Source: Ophiura sarsii
Taxonomy: Eukaryota; Echinodermata; Ophiuroidea; Amphilepidida; Ophiuridae
Reading direction: 5' to 3'
Assembly (NCBI GenBank): GCA_035610835.1
Contig: CM069455.1
Location: forward strand, 53,176,639 to 53,240,638
Length of the DNA stretch: 64,000 nt
A program made the position numbers and the translations under genes. The first letter of the stretch is position 1, and every line of letters begins with the position of its first letter. Below, piece by piece: positions 35,050 to 46,190 of this stretch. Below the pieces are notes generated by a model that saw nothing but the letters and a program-made list of their open reading frames with translations, had not been told where the DNA came from and made no database searches.

Positions 35050-35200
35050 TTAACCCTAACTCTGTAACACCACACGGCAACAGATTTTTTCCCGACGGGA
35101 GAAAATTCACCCGAAAGGTCATCCCGACCCCCCCAGATTTGAACCACGGACCTCCAGCACCAAAGTCCATCATTCCACTACACCACAGCTGTCAAGGCTA
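35050..35200 (-). mobile_element. tRNA-derived SINE (Gln-like head)
   Basis: Minus strand: A-box-like TGGTGTAGTGGAATGATGG (35167-35185), B-box GTGGTTCAAATCTGG (35133-35147), then a GACCTTTCGGGTGAATTTTC body. The acceptor arms do not pair, which argues against a functional tRNA. The 3' limit is uncertain. Confidence 0.7.
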
Positions 35201-36023
35201 CTCGGCTCAGTATATTGGCCTCGTAATATAGCCTGGGTCCATTTTATAGCCCAAAAACTTGCATGCAGGGTTATAAAAACAGACTGGCTGTGTTGTTGCT
35301 GTGTTGTTGCTGTGTGGTGTAGTAGGGTTAGGGTTATGAAAGATGCGTACACAGATGGAAGATAACTGCTCTCTCCAACCCCCTCTGGCTTTTATACCTA
35401 CTGTGACATCTGACATGTAACCCAAACCAATGTGTATCCACTTACGAAATATATATTTTTTGAGTTTTAAGTCACATGTCGGTGCATAAAATTTGTGGAA
35501 ATTCCACTCTTATAGTAATTTAACAAAACTACCTAATAACTACTTAACAAAACACCAACCAGTTGTGCAAAGAGTTGTGCTACAGTCACAAATAGAGATC
35601 ACTTGCAATGAGTTTGTGTCATCTAATCCCCCGGGGGCCAGCCAAGTATTACACTGTAAGCATGTGTGACCCTTAAAATGCATAATAATTTTACACACAT
35701 TGCGTTAATCGACCATTTTCACAAAACCGGGTACTTTTCTTCAAAATCCTGTAATGTTACGTTGAGAGTAAACGGTTGAAAGGTAAAATTGGGGCAGGAA
35801 AAACGCACAAATAATCCTCATTTTATAATGAATATTGCAATGCGTTTAGGGGATAGGGTTGTTTGGAAAATCATTGGTCATGCATGCTTTCAGGATGACT
35901 TTTGACTGCCTCCCCCCCCCCCTCCCCAGTCCAAATTGTGAATGTAATATCTGCATATTCCAGTGCAAAAATACTCATCATTTACATGCAAATGCTTTTG
36001 TTATTATTTGATCCCAGGTATAC

Positions 36024-36484
36024 ATATCGTCAGCCTGCTTCGATAATTGCCTAACTCACTTTTCAGCAAAATTGAGTTTTTTGCATAAATCATGACTTCA
36101 TTACATTATGCACATGCTGTTATAATACCTAAGTCATTGACCAATCAAAAGTGTTGATAAATGAAGAGCTTTGTTGCAAAAGAGCCACCAGACCACTCCA
36201 ACATGTTACTCATTTTGCATTATTGAATTTGCATTGACCAATCCATGGAATTAATCAAATTATTGTATGGCTGTGTTCATCTGTTTCTATATGACTTGGA
36301 TTAGTGCATCCATGCACGCCAATTGAGGCATCAACAATACAAGACACATTCCACATAATGAATAGCCATCCATCAATAATGCTAAATGAGTAACAGGTAC
36401 ACAGGTAACAGGTTTCATACTTTTGTTGTTTTCTAAGAACTAAAAAAAATGAGTTAGGCAATTATAGAAACAGGCTGACGATAT
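36024..36484. mobile_element. MITE with ATATCGTCAGCCTG ends, 461 bp
   Basis: The left ATATCGTCAGCCTGCTTCGA plus TAATTGCCTAACTCA pairs with the inverted right end, with a few mismatches over about 35 bp. Target duplication unclear. No coding content. Confidence 0.8.
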
Positions 36485-36807
36485 GCCAGACTCCCAATAA
36501 TAAACCATACTCACTGGAATACACACCAAAGTCTAAAAGTCATGTTGGTACTTTCCAGATGGGATGATACAAGATATTTGAATTTACATCTATTTATCAG
36601 CATCATTAGTTAAAATATTGGAACCTTATATTGTGTATACAAAAAGCATTATGTAATTGAGCCCATTTTACCTATCGGGCTTGGAGGATTGTGAAGTCAA
36701 CATTTCCCAAAATACACTGATTTACAGCTCTTTAGATTGAAACCTAGGGGAGGGGCTTGAGCCCCCACAATGAAGCCCTGTGCAGGCCAATGTGGGCAGG
36801 TGATGGA

Positions 36808-37770
36808 TGTTTAAAAGTTGGCTATTGGTTCCTCTTCTGTTGGCTTGTAGACTAGTATGTGTCGCCTATATGTGACGTGTTCTACTGAAACCAGACACAA
36901 TTGGGCAAGATATCAAAATTGAGTTAGTAATTGATTATTAAAGTAGAGATCTTCAGCTTGGTATTTTCTTTTTTTTAATCGGACTTCCTAAAGCGGAGTT
37001 TTCATTTTCAAGTTAGTCCTTATGAAAACTCTAAACTGAGATCATTTTTTAAAGATGTACTTACAATGTACTTAAATTTTTGTTGTTGAATGTTGGTTTA
37101 ATTTTTTTATCTTTCACAATAATGTTATAAACACTCTGAAGATTAATTATTTACAAGACACTCAAATTCCCAAAAAATCACCCCCAATTAAGTTTTGGGC
37201 TATTTCTCAGTTTGGAGCTCTGCCCAATTCGGTCTGGTTTTGGTAGAACACGTCACATACAGTTGCTGGCAGAGAAATTCAGCACTGGTCCTACATGATG
37301 AGCGCGAGCGGTAACATTCTTGACGCCATAGATACAATCACAGCAAAGTCATGCTGTTCTATTGCACCAATAGCAACCACACTTCTGTGTTTAGGCTTAG
37401 AACACGGTCGTAACAGAAAGAAGTGCTGACTATAGTTTCTCTTCTGTTGACTTGTATTGTAGTCATGTAGATGGTGTCGCCTATTATACCCCCTTACTAT
37501 CGGTAGGGGATGTGTTCGAATATAAACTCACCTCTTCCATGGTAGTAGGTGTCACCAAATCCAAGTGCCCAATCCTATTTGAATACTATGTGTTTAAAAA
37601 CAGGCTATTGGTTCCTTTAATATGACTTGTAGACTTGTAGTTCTAAGGCATCACAAAATCCAATTATTTCCCCCTTATTTCTTAGAATGTGCCTTAAAAC
37701 AGGCTAAAAGTTCCCTTCTAATCTGTTGTCTTGTAGAACGCATCACAAATTATACCCCCTTACCCCGATT
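36808..37770. repeat. Degenerate copies of the stefin gene's 3' coding end
   Basis: Segments at about 36808-36868, 37425-37485, 37588-37650 and 37683-37745 resemble 37770-37830, which encodes the stefin C terminus. Each has a GTTTAAAA(A)xAGGCTATTGG-type start, TTCCTCTTCTG and TGTCTTGTAGAC. Similarity is patchy, so copy number and limits are approximate. Confidence 0.6.
36869..37259. mobile_element. MITE with TATGTGACGTGTTCTAC ends, 391 bp
   Basis: Inverted ends TATGTGACGTGTTCTAC and, inside, CAGAC(C/A)xAATTGGGCA match over about 38 bp. It lies within one of the degenerate repeats downstream of the stefin stop codon. Confidence 0.78.
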
Positions 37771-37773
37771 TGT

Positions 37774-40700
37774 TTAAAAATAAGCTAATATTTCCTCTTC
37801 TGCTTTGTCGTCTTGTAGACTGTGAAATGTGACCTCATCTTGGAATGTTTTGTGAAAACGAATGTGCACAAATTTACCATCACCAACATCAACCTGAAAC
37901 AACACACAGAAATGACAAAATAATATTCATGGTTTACCAGTTGATTGTTTAATTTATATTCATGACATCAACAAATTAATGTTACTGAAAATTTGGCAAG
38001 GTGTTTTTTATTGCACGGTTATTTTCATTTTTGTTTAATTACATAATATTCATAATCAGTAATGTCTTCCTTTTTCACATTTGTGTTTTAGTATTAGTTT
38101 ACAGGAATCAGATTGATTGAAAGTGTTGCATCATTTCTCAATGTCTCACAGTCAGTCATATTGTGCAGAGAGAGTCAAACTAGTTACATAATGATATGGA
38201 ATATTCCCATTCAATGTTTGAGACTCTTCTCGCAAATGGCAGATTCATGCAAAGAGTGAATGGAGCCTATTTTAAATAATGTTGATTTAGATCAAGATGA
38301 AGAGAACCAAGATTTAGATTCATGTAGAAGGGCAACAAGGAGTTAAATCTTAATTCAGGTTAACATGTCTAAACAACCAGATTCAGGGGTAAAACATGCT
38401 TTGAGAAGAGTATGACACCATTCTCAAGTTAATGTGTCCAAAAGGTCTTGAACCTAAAGTGGTAAAGATTGAAGTTAATCAACTGAAAATGACAATTCTA
38501 AATAAAGAATCTTGTGTTGTGATCAAAATTGAATTTTTCGTACCTTTACAAAGTAGTTAATTCCATTGACCAGCTGATTGGCGCAGATTTTGGCTTCAAA
38601 TTTACTAAATGTCCTCCCTGCTTCCTTCTCAGCTGGTGCACGCACCTGTATGGTACAAAAGATAGATAAAATAACTGTAAAAAAGAACTAAGTTTGCTTG
38701 GATTCACAAGTTATGGGTAGGCCCTATGATTCTTGCTGGGACATGAGTATATGAAGAGGTATTTTGCAAAAGGGCTATGGTGCATTTTTTCAAAAAATGA
38801 GTTTGATATAGAAATGTATCTATAGGGAAAAATCATATGTTTCAAGGAAACAAAGTCATTTTTTTCAAAAAGACCTACATCTCATTGTAAACAGCCATTG
38901 AAATTGTTGTTTTGTTGCAAAAGGGCCTGTATCCAGAATTAAATCGGGATACAGGCCCTTTTGCAACAAAACAACAACTTCAATGGCTGTTTACAATGAG
39001 ATGTAGGTATTTTTGAAAACAATGACTTTATTTCCTTGAAACATATGATTGTGACCTACATGTATACATTTCAATATCAAACTTATTTATTTGAAATGAT
39101 TAAAATAAATGATTTTTTGTGTGTGGTATTTTTTCTTTATGTACAAACAGATGGAGTTTTGTTGCAAAAGGGCCTACATCCAAATTTTCAAAAAATGTAA
39201 GCATGATTTAAAAAATAAATAAAACTAGCACATTTAAAATTTATTTCAATTTCAATTAGTATGTAGTGTACCTCTTTCATAATCCATTCAGTTTTTCAAT
39301 TGCTCAACTTGAATATTTAGAAACAGTTTTTTGACTTTTTCTCAATAAGAGCCAAAGTGGATGTAGGCCCTTTTGCAAAATACCTCTTCATATATGTCCT
39401 CATTCCCTGATTCATTTTCAGGCCATAATTATAATTCTCCCCCACCGATGTTTGAAGATGGATTGTACAGTCTAATCCTAATCTGAGGGGCCGGGTGGGT
39501 GGGGAGGAATATTCTGTAGAAAGGGTAGGCACACAAGTGCCACTGATATGGGTTGCATCGTTTGAAGTAAAACATTACTGTATCTGGGTCTTCAGGTTGA
39601 ATCTTAAGCAGTGGCGTAGCTAGTTTTTTTTCAGGGGGGGGGGGGGGGGGGGGGGGTGAGGAACAAGATTTCCTAAATTTTCGTAAAAGGCTTCCCCCAA
39701 TTTGTTTGCAGTCAGCTCAGACAATTTGAGAAGGGGGTACAATAGGGCTTGGAGGCAGGGCACAAGGGTATTTTAAGATGTCCCTATGGTAATGGCAGCT
39801 ACGCCACTGATCTTAAGCCCTACCCTGTGTGTGTGTCCAGTCCAATTGAGATCTTGTTTTAAAAAGCTTTTTAGTCAATTTCAACTCTTTCAGTCTTGCT
39901 GAACTGATCCAAAACAAAACGATTACCTATTGAATCCCCATCAAGTGCACATTAAAACATAAAGCTACCAAACAGGTTAATAGTAACTGGCATGAACAAT
40001 CAGCATAAAAAAACACAAACAAAAGTCACAAGGAAGCATGTGTGTGTTAAAAATGACACAATTATAGGGTGACATGCATGCCTGACTTCAGACCATCTTG
40101 CCAATTATTGGTAGACGAGTCTTGCCAATTATTGGTAGACGAGTCTTGCCAATTATTGGTAGACGAGTCTTGCCAATTATTGGTAGACGAGTCTTGCCAA
40201 TTATTGGTAGACGAGTCTTGCCAATTATTGGTAGACGAGTCTTGCCAATTATTGGTAGACGAGTCTTGCCAATTATTGGTAGAAGAGTCTTGCCAATTAT
40301 TGGTAGACGAGTCTTGCCAATTATTGGTAGACGAGTCTTGCCAATTATTGGTAGACGAGTAAATACCAGTCACCTCTGTGTTGTGTGTGGTGCTCAATAG
40401 TGATTGATAGGCATTACAAAATCCACAATATAATGTGTACCCATGTTAGGAGATGACATCAGCCTGTTTGCTAATGATTGCATCAAATATTGCATGCATG
40501 GCTAATGATTGCATGTAGTGCTCCAAAACAAACGCTTTTTACCAAGTCAATAAAAGAAGAATGTTGGCTTGGTGTAAAAAATGTGCGCCTCATGGCTAGA
40601 TATGTGTTGGCATCACCTCCCAACTTGAAGCGACACAAAGAGTATAGAAGCCAAAGACATGTGATTAAACTCCTTAAAACATGGCATTTGCAGACGATAT

Positions 40701-43700
40701 TGCTCTAAGTACCATCACCTCACTGGCCCAGGCTGAACAAAATGCTGGATCCTATCAAGAGCCTTAAACATTCTAATTTACATGTACACTCGCCTGCTGA
40801 AAACCATGATCTAAGCTGGATTGGAATGAAATCAAAACATTGAAAACACAAGTGACACTCACTGAATCTGCTTGGACACTGGACTTAAGGTAGAAAGCAA
40901 TGACAGATAAGTTACAATGTACGTGCAATGGAGATATCATTACATTGTCAGAAATTAAATGTATGACCATATCGATCGTGCTGGAATACAAGTGCTAACA
41001 TTTCATACACCTACACTGTCTAGTATAGTGTCTTACAATATATAGACAAAGTCGTTTGAAAAAACAACTAAAAACTGATATTCAAAACCAAGGATAAGCA
41101 AATTCCATACACATGATACAAGCAGGGCTCAAATTAATTGAAGGCCTCGAATGCAATTGCCTTTGATGCCCCACCTAGAGTTGCCTTGATGCCCTTAATT
41201 TCTGGCAGTTTTCACTTCATTCAAAAGTACACAATTGCCTTGGAGAAAGTTGGTGCCCCTTTGAAATAGTCTTAAATTGCATGCCCACTCCATTTCTTAA
41301 TTTGAGGCCTGTTGTATACAAGTGCAAACGTTCCAATTATCTGCATACCATGTTTATTTGTAGACAAAGTAGTAGTAATAGAAAAACAAAATCAAACCGA
41401 CATTGAAACCAATCAAATATTTGAATATCTTCATAAGCGTATCTGGCCCAGCCCAATCAGCAAACTATAGGCAGAAAGGATGCGAAGAAAATAATAGAAT
41501 GTGACATTTTTAAAACACTGAGTAAGTAATAATCAAATGATAATAATAAAATACAGTAAATGATGACTTCTTTAGCGCCGGTTTGTGTATTATGCTTAGG
41601 GCGCTTTTTGCATTCACAACAAAGTAGTATTCATAAACTGCTCACAAAAAGTATTGAAACACTTAGAAATGATCCAATATATAACGGGTCGAATAGGTAT
41701 TCATTAATCGAAGCAAATAACCAAGTGCATAATTTTGTTTTGCGTATTTTGACACCTCGATCGTTGAGATACGATGTTGCGGAGCGGAGTTATTGTCATT
41801 TCAATGATCGTGGGTCCAATTTCAAAAGTGACACTCATCCCTATTGAAAAGCACGAATCTGATCATTCTAAACAGTAATGCAAACCTCTATCTATAGGAT
41901 GATTGTCACTTTTGAAACTGGACCCACGACCATTGAAATGACAATAACTCCGCTCCGCAACATCGTATCTCATCGAGCGAGGTGTCAAAATACGCAGAAC
42001 AAAATTATGCACTTGGTTATTTGCTTTTATTAATGCATACCCTTTCGAGCCGTTATATATTGGATCATTTCTAAGTGTTTCGATACTTTTTGTGAGCAGT
42101 TTATATACACAATACTCCATTTTGACCGACCAAGTGCTCGAGTCACACATTTGATGCACAATGGGCTTGGTACATTTATGTGCGCCTACACCCCATTTAG
42201 TATTAATTTGCTGCTGAAAAGGTCAAGGAGGCTAGCCAATTTGAAGCTGATCAAACTATAGTCTGAATATCTCACTTCGTATTTTATAGACTAAGGGAGG
42301 GATCACTATTTATGCCAGGGGGAGGGGGAAGATTTTTTTTGGGGTGCAATTTTTTCATCACCCACCCCCCTTTTTGAACACAAACAAATTTCATGTCCCC
42401 CAGTACCATAATGTGCAATGCGAAAAGTTGTTGTCTTTGCCAGAATTTTTTTCGCCCCCCCCCCCCACTTCATGTCTATAAAAAAATGTGTGTTCCCCCT
42501 CTGAATTGTGGTTTTTCTTTTCAGTATAAACAATCTCCTTGTTCACTTTGTCCTTATTCTAGTGAGGAAACCCATATGTTTGTTGTTATTTACGTTCACC
42601 AACCAATGGGACAGATAATGATGCGAAAATACCCTAAGGTAGGATGAACAATACCAATTGATGACCACATTTCTGAGTATGACGTGTTGTACTACTTGTA
42701 CATGTAAGTACTATGTAGTACTACATTCAGCGTTAGCCGTTACAAATAAGAAAAATAAACTGGTTATCCAACAGAAGATTTAGGTTATCCGCCACTATTT
42801 GTTGTTCTCCGCAATAGTTTCAGTTGTTTTGATACGTCAAACTCTTGATTATCGGTTGCATAATCATCAGCCAGGAAATGTGGTCATTTCGGGTGCACGG
42901 ATTAACGTCATTTCGAACGCTGACTACATTTATTTATTAAAAATGTTTCATGGTGGTTAGGTATAAAGAAATCACTTAAAGGGACACTAAGAGATGTGTT
43001 GGAGGCTGCGCCCTCAATTATGATAAAAACTGGGATTAGTATATTTCTATAATTGTATTACATGTATGAACTTACACCTATTATAAGGATTAAGAAAAAT
43101 CAGCCCTCTTTGTACAAGAAAACGTCGATTCAAAAATCCTCGTACAGCTGCGACGAGCATTTTAAGTCCGACAGTATCCCCCTGCAGTACGTGTGATACA
43201 TAACGCGAACCATATTTGCATAGAGGGCGTTTTTCAATAAATAGCGATGATATTGTTTTAATCAAGTTTTGCTGTGTTTTTGTTAGTAGAAACAATAATA
43301 AATGAATAATGGCAATTTTTAATGTTTATCTTGAATTCTGAAGTAAATTTTTGGCAATGTCTGGCTAGACGTCCCGTAACTGAAGTGCGCATGCTCAAAC
43401 CAATTAAAATACGTTGTAGCGAATACGGTTTATTCCGTACGGGACGTGAGGCAAGATATAGCCACATTTTTAAACATTTAACATTTTCAACACCACTTAA
43501 TGTCCCTTTAATTTATCATCAATTGGTTGGAGGCAGCAAACAAGACGTCATGTCAATACCAAATATTCGCTGATCACCCGGGGCGGTGGCGGTGGCGTGG
43601 CTGTGATTTACTTGAATTCATTTATTTCACGGATTTAGTTACTACAAAGCTTTGCCCAATGGACTTAAGATGAAATGGGAACACTTATTATTTACCTGAT

Positions 43701-43767
43701 CGAGGTAGGTTTGGCATTCTGGTGATGCTGGCTCAGGAGCTGCCATTCCACCACACATACCAGCCAT
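37774..43767 (-). CDS. CSTB: Stefin / cystatin-B-like cysteine protease inhibitor
   Basis: Cytosolic type 1 cystatin that blocks papain-family proteases such as cathepsins. Minus-strand exons 43767-43696 (24 codons), 38645-38544 (34 codons) and 37893-37774 (39 codons plus stop) give 97 residues, the usual stefin length. All junctions are phase 0 with GT-AG ends. Exon 1 reads MAGMCGGMAAPEPASPECQT; the CGG near the start matches the stefin N-terminal glycine trunk. Exon 2 carries QLVNG (residues 48-52), the QxVxG protease-binding loop, followed by INYFVK. Exon 3 reads VDVGDGKFVHIRFHKTFQDE and ends EEEILAYF, as in stefins. No signal peptide and no cystatin disulfide cysteines are seen, consistent with type 1. 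The usual LP of the second loop is absent (TFQDE stands there). Intron 1 is 5.05 kb and full of repeats. The symbol is by family; A/B orthology is not settled. Confidence 0.92.
37894..38543 (-). other. Stefin intron 2
   Basis: A/T-rich intron of 650 bp with no recognised repeat. Confidence 0.6.
38739..39399. mobile_element. Nested palindromic MITE with GCAAAAGGGC motifs
   Basis: Outer inverted ends GTATATGAAGAGGTATTTTG / CAAAATACCTCTTCATATA each lead into AAAAGGGC. Inside, an almost perfect inverted repeat is centred near 38945 (CAAAAGGGCCTGTATCC against GGATACAGGCCCTTTTG) and continues outward through CATCTCATTGTAAACAGCCA. GCAAAAGGGCC occurs repeatedly. Located in stefin intron 1. Confidence 0.82.
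40096..40359. repeat. 24-bp minisatellite, 11 copies
   Basis: Unit TCTTGCCAATTATTGGTAGA plus CGAG, 11 x 24 = 264 bp, with a single C-to-A variant in one unit. CCAATTATTGG in each unit is a dyad. Because 24 is a multiple of 3, frames stay open on both strands, but this is not coding. In stefin intron 1. Confidence 0.96.
41123..41311. mobile_element. hAT-like MITE, 189 bp
   Basis: CAGGGCTCAAATTAA at the left and TTAATTTGAGGCCTG at the right form a 15-bp inverted repeat with one mismatch. The flanks share ATACAAG nearby, but the right copy is offset by a few bases, so the duplication is not certain. The interior repeats TTGCCTTGATGCC-type motifs. Confidence 0.65.
41636..42101. mobile_element. 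Mariner-like foldback element, 466 bp
   Basis: Flanked by TA (41634-41635, 42102-42103). The ends AACTGCTCACAAAAAGTATT form arms of about 215 bp that are about 90% inverted copies, leaving a loop of about 35 bp. Both arms keep one frame open (LLTKSIETLRNDPIYNGS in each). No transposase domain is recognised. Confidence 0.88.
42980..43507. mobile_element. TTAA-flanked MITE, 528 bp (piggyBac-like)
   Basis: TTAA at 42976-42979 and 43508-43511. Ends AGGGACACTAAG and, inverted, AGGGACATTAAG. It lies in stefin intron 1, about 190 bp from exon 1. Confidence 0.82.
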
Positions 43768-44421
43768 TTGTTTATTCTCTGCTGTGCTACTAACTGACTA
43801 ACTCACTGCTGCTGACGTTCTAAAAATAAAGCCTTTTTATTTACTTTATTTAGCCTAATTATACCTATGTTTTGGTTCGCAAACCTTGAGCTACAATTGA
43901 TTATCAGTTCGTCGAAGGTTTATAATACAGCCTGTGATTTGTAAATTGCTGAAATCTTTAATGAACACCGAGAGATAATTCATTCAAGTGTAATACCGAC
44001 CCGTGACTGTGAATCATAATTTGTTTTGTTTGGCTGGATTTTAATAACGCAACCTTTGACCTCAATTAATTATACCAGGGTTGCCAGACCAATAATTATA
44101 ATCAAGAACCCCAGCAGGGTAAGATGGATATTATTTAAAATAAAAGTAAAAGTAAAAGTAATAAAAGTAATAGTAAAAGTAATAGTAAAAGTGAACCTAC
44201 AAGTACTTTACCCTGAAAGGCAACTTTGGAATTGCCGCCGAGTCACAGACTTTTCTGGCATAGCGCATTGTGAAAGTCTGCTGTTTGAATTGGCGAGTTT
44301 TATCGGCATTCAAATACCATTTTATTCTTCAAAGATTACTCAGTGACTACACTGCAAAAACTAGGGTGTTACTTTAACACACCGGTCCAACCCAAACACT
44401 GTTGTTACATTTGCACCGGGC
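43768..44421. promoter_or_regulatory. Region upstream of stefin exon 1, up to the satellite array
   Basis: This 650-bp space must hold the stefin 5' leader and probably its promoter (minus strand). It contains a (AAAGTA)n-like simple repeat at 44143-44190 and, at 44350-44421, a CACTGCAAAAACTAGGGTGT repeat end cut off by the array. No TATA box or defined start site can be assigned from sequence alone. Confidence 0.45.
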
Positions 44422-45395
44422 GGGCATGTAGGTACCAAAAGACGTTGGGCATCAGCAAAATTCTCAATGAAATCTCATATATACATGATGATCAACACGC
44501 GGGGCAATGTCTAGTTAGGCCTACATTGTTTAATCCTTTCAAAAATCGTTTTTAATCATCTAAATGTTGTCGTTTTCTTTGGAGGTTTTCAACAAGAAAC
44601 ACCTTGAAAAAGCCAGGACATTTTAGATTTCATATGATGAATCATACACGAGTTCGAATTAAAACTCATGAGTTTTTTATTGTTTTAAACGAGTAAATGA
44701 TCAGTAAGGTTGAGTCGCGACTTTCTTTGACACAGTCAGGCTCTCAAACACAATTCCACTTCCAATGCAAATTGGATTAAACATGTTAAAAAAGCCGGGC
44801 TAGGGGGGGGGGGGGGGGGGGGGGGGTCGATAAGGAGTCTATTAAAGTTATTTCTAGTGATCTATGTGTTTTTGAATGATGATAAATAGTAGGCCAGGAG
44901 CACTGAGAGGGGTCCTTTGGGTTTCACTCATATCAAAAGACGCTTTAAAGCTAGTGGATTAAATGAAACTGCATGTCGGGCGTAATTGTCGGGTCATATT
45001 ATATGCGTTTCAGCCATCTGAATGTTAGGCCTACTCGCCTATAATGATCTTAAATTCAAGTAATTGTGAAATGAAAAGATTTTAAAATCGATAATAATGC
45101 TTAATTTTCCACTATCTACAGGGTAAACAATACGAACGGACCTATATAGACTTTTCAGTAATCTAGTCAAAGGCCCTCGGGGAGAAATTTTCTTTAAAAA
45201 GCGCATACACGCGCACCTTCGCACCGTTAGAACATGCAATTTTGAAATTTCACGTTTTGACCATGTTTCTTGTGGAGGCCGTATCTTCAAAACGGAAGCA
45301 TGAAATGTAATATAACTCGGGAATTTAGCTCAGAATTTCACTGGCAACAATCTGAAATATGTCTCGTTTGCTGTAGACAAAGTGTGTGCTCTTAA

Positions 45396-45715
45396 GGCTG
45401 GGTTCACATAGGAGTATACGGTATACGGTATACGGTATTCGCTATACGCTATTACGGGCAAGGCGAGTCACATAGGGTATACGCGAGCCCTACTCGTAGT
45501 AGCCACATCCAAACAGGATGGTATACGGTGCACGAAAATCGAACACGCACGATTCCCGGTATACTATACTATACTATACTATACTACACTATACCAAGGA
45601 GTTAACTCCTTGACTATACGCAGGTATACGGCCTTGAATGGTGCCGTCTTATGTGACCGAATAGCGTATAGCGAATACCGTATACCGTATACCGTACTCC
45701 TATGTGAACTCAGCC
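45396..45715. mobile_element. Harbinger/Tourist-like MITE (I2), copy 1
   Basis: 320 bp with TAA on both sides (45393-45395, 45716-45718). Ends GGCTGGGTTCACATAGGAGT and, inverted, GGCTGAGTTCACATAGGAGT. Inverted similarity continues through GTATACGG repeats for about 60 bp. It is inserted in the TTAA of the neighbouring I1 element. Confidence 0.9.
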
Positions 45716-45718
45716 TAA

Positions 45719-46190
45719 AGGGTATACACCACCAATGCACTATGGGATAGCACGTCCGGTAAAAGTTTATCACAGCAATAGTTCCTTTTTGCGGTACAAA
45801 TTGCGAGATTTTGACATACTTTTTTCAATTATATCTATTAGTTTTGGGTATTACACATTTTTATGAGTGTGCACAGTACATATTTCCAAAAAAATCGCAC
45901 TAGTTTGAACATTTTAAAGTTTTAAACGACTGAAATCGGCGGAAGGTCCGTCCTGGGTTTTGGGGCGTAAATAAAGGGCCGAAATCGCTACATCAAATTC
46001 ATCGCATAATATTGAAAAATCTAGTCCGACACTTTGCTATTTCCTTTTGATATGTTTTGCGGACATCCCTTAGGAATAATCTCTGTAAATGTCATATAAG
46101 GATGTATGGGATAACTCCAGTTAGAGCCGATTGTTTGACCCCTACTTTGCACGTAGCGTCTATGGGGAGTGCATTGGTGGTGTATACCCT
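45719..46190. mobile_element. TTAA MITE (I1), copy 1
   Basis: 472 bp with 23-bp inverted ends starting AGGGTATACACCACCAATGC. The left TTAA is interrupted by I2. The right end continues T then GAAGCTGCGG, the start of U2. Confidence 0.93.

Noticed and set aside
35120..35192. Functional tRNA-Gln
   Set aside because: The acceptor stem does not pair and the anticodon arm is broken; better explained as a SINE head.
40096..40359. Possible CRISPR-like array
   Set aside because: Units are contiguous 24-bp repeats with no spacers and no cas genes, in an animal intron.
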